This document shows, in pieces, positions 63,740-64,000 of a stretch of DNA of 64,000 bases. The position numbers and the translations under genes are program-made. The stretch spans positions 1,034,259 through 1,098,258 of the forward strand of contig NZ_AJYD02000038.1 of the NCBI RefSeq assembly GCF_000286835.2, read 5' to 3'. Position 1 is the stretch's first letter. Each line of letters starts with the position of its first letter. This stretch comes from Enterovibrio norvegicus FF-33. Lineage in GTDB: Bacteria > Pseudomonadota > Gammaproteobacteria > Enterobacterales > Vibrionaceae. Below the pieces are notes generated by a model that was given only the letters and a program-made list of their open reading frames with translations, had not been told where the DNA came from and ran no database searches.

Positions 63740-64000
<261 letters not shown>

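Overview
The window is chromosomal DNA from a gammaproteobacterium, most likely a member of the Vibrionaceae. Pointers are the mtlA-mtlD-mtlR order, the DUF5062 and DUF3429 small proteins, MaoP (DUF413), a GH18 chitinase, a lipase with its foldase, three diguanylate cyclases plus an EAL protein, and short intergenic inverted repeats of a kind I associate with vibrios. Grimontia or Enterovibrio would fit, but that is inference; no rRNA or other species marker is present. I found no tRNA, rRNA, CRISPR array, complete insertion sequence or prophage.

Layout. 1-8.3 kb: a minus-strand carbon block reading SorC-type regulator > talB > tkt > epd > pgk > fbaA, so the non-oxidative pentose phosphate branch sits directly beside lower glycolysis and PLP precursor synthesis. 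8.6-13.4 kb: a membrane EAL protein and the cell-wall recycling enzymes AnmK and NagZ. 13.5-17.2 kb: an ArsR-family regulator, several very small genes (a 52-aa basic protein, XapX, a possible 24-aa membrane peptide), MaoP and a zinc-finger protein that resembles a domesticated transposase. 17.4-22 kb: a tiny lipoprotein overlapping a 727-aa secreted protein of unknown function, then the chitinase. 22.6-26.7 kb: a zinc-ribbon protein and a LysR > atoB-atoD-atoA short-chain acyl-CoA operon. 26.8-34 kb: accessory genes, namely a RelE-type toxin and Phd-type antitoxin, a gene broken by one in-frame stop, an aspartoacylase-like hydrolase, a MocR regulator divergent from an FMN split-barrel protein, a Qnr/McbG-like pentapeptide protein and a NADAR protein.

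33.5-40.2 kb is the oddest stretch. A PrsR-like (PEP-CTERM/exopolysaccharide type) AAA+ regulator has lost both its phosphoacceptor and its sigma-54 contact loop. It is followed by a PqqD-like protein, an orphan PhnR-like GntR regulator, a CheY-like receiver, a glycosyltransferase and a GAF-GGDEF cyclase. No sortase or matching sensor kinase is present. 40.4-43.6 kb: small proteins and the arsJ plus GAPDH arsenate-detoxification pair. 44-52 kb: membrane and GGDEF proteins, a FemAB-like acetyltransferase, and a 2-oxoglutarate dioxygenase translationally coupled to a class V aminotransferase. 52.3-64 kb: rluF with a long Arg/Asp/Ser tail, the mannitol operon with an upstream CRP-like site, small conserved proteins, fumC, an RRM protein, msrB, a lipoprotein, and the lipase foldase with the 3' end of the lipase gene running off the window.

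Together the genes describe a marine heterotroph that uses chitin, mannitol, lipids and short-chain acids, with heavy cyclic-di-GMP control. Starts were often moved inward from the longest open frame to an ATG or GTG with a visible ribosome-binding site; each case is stated.
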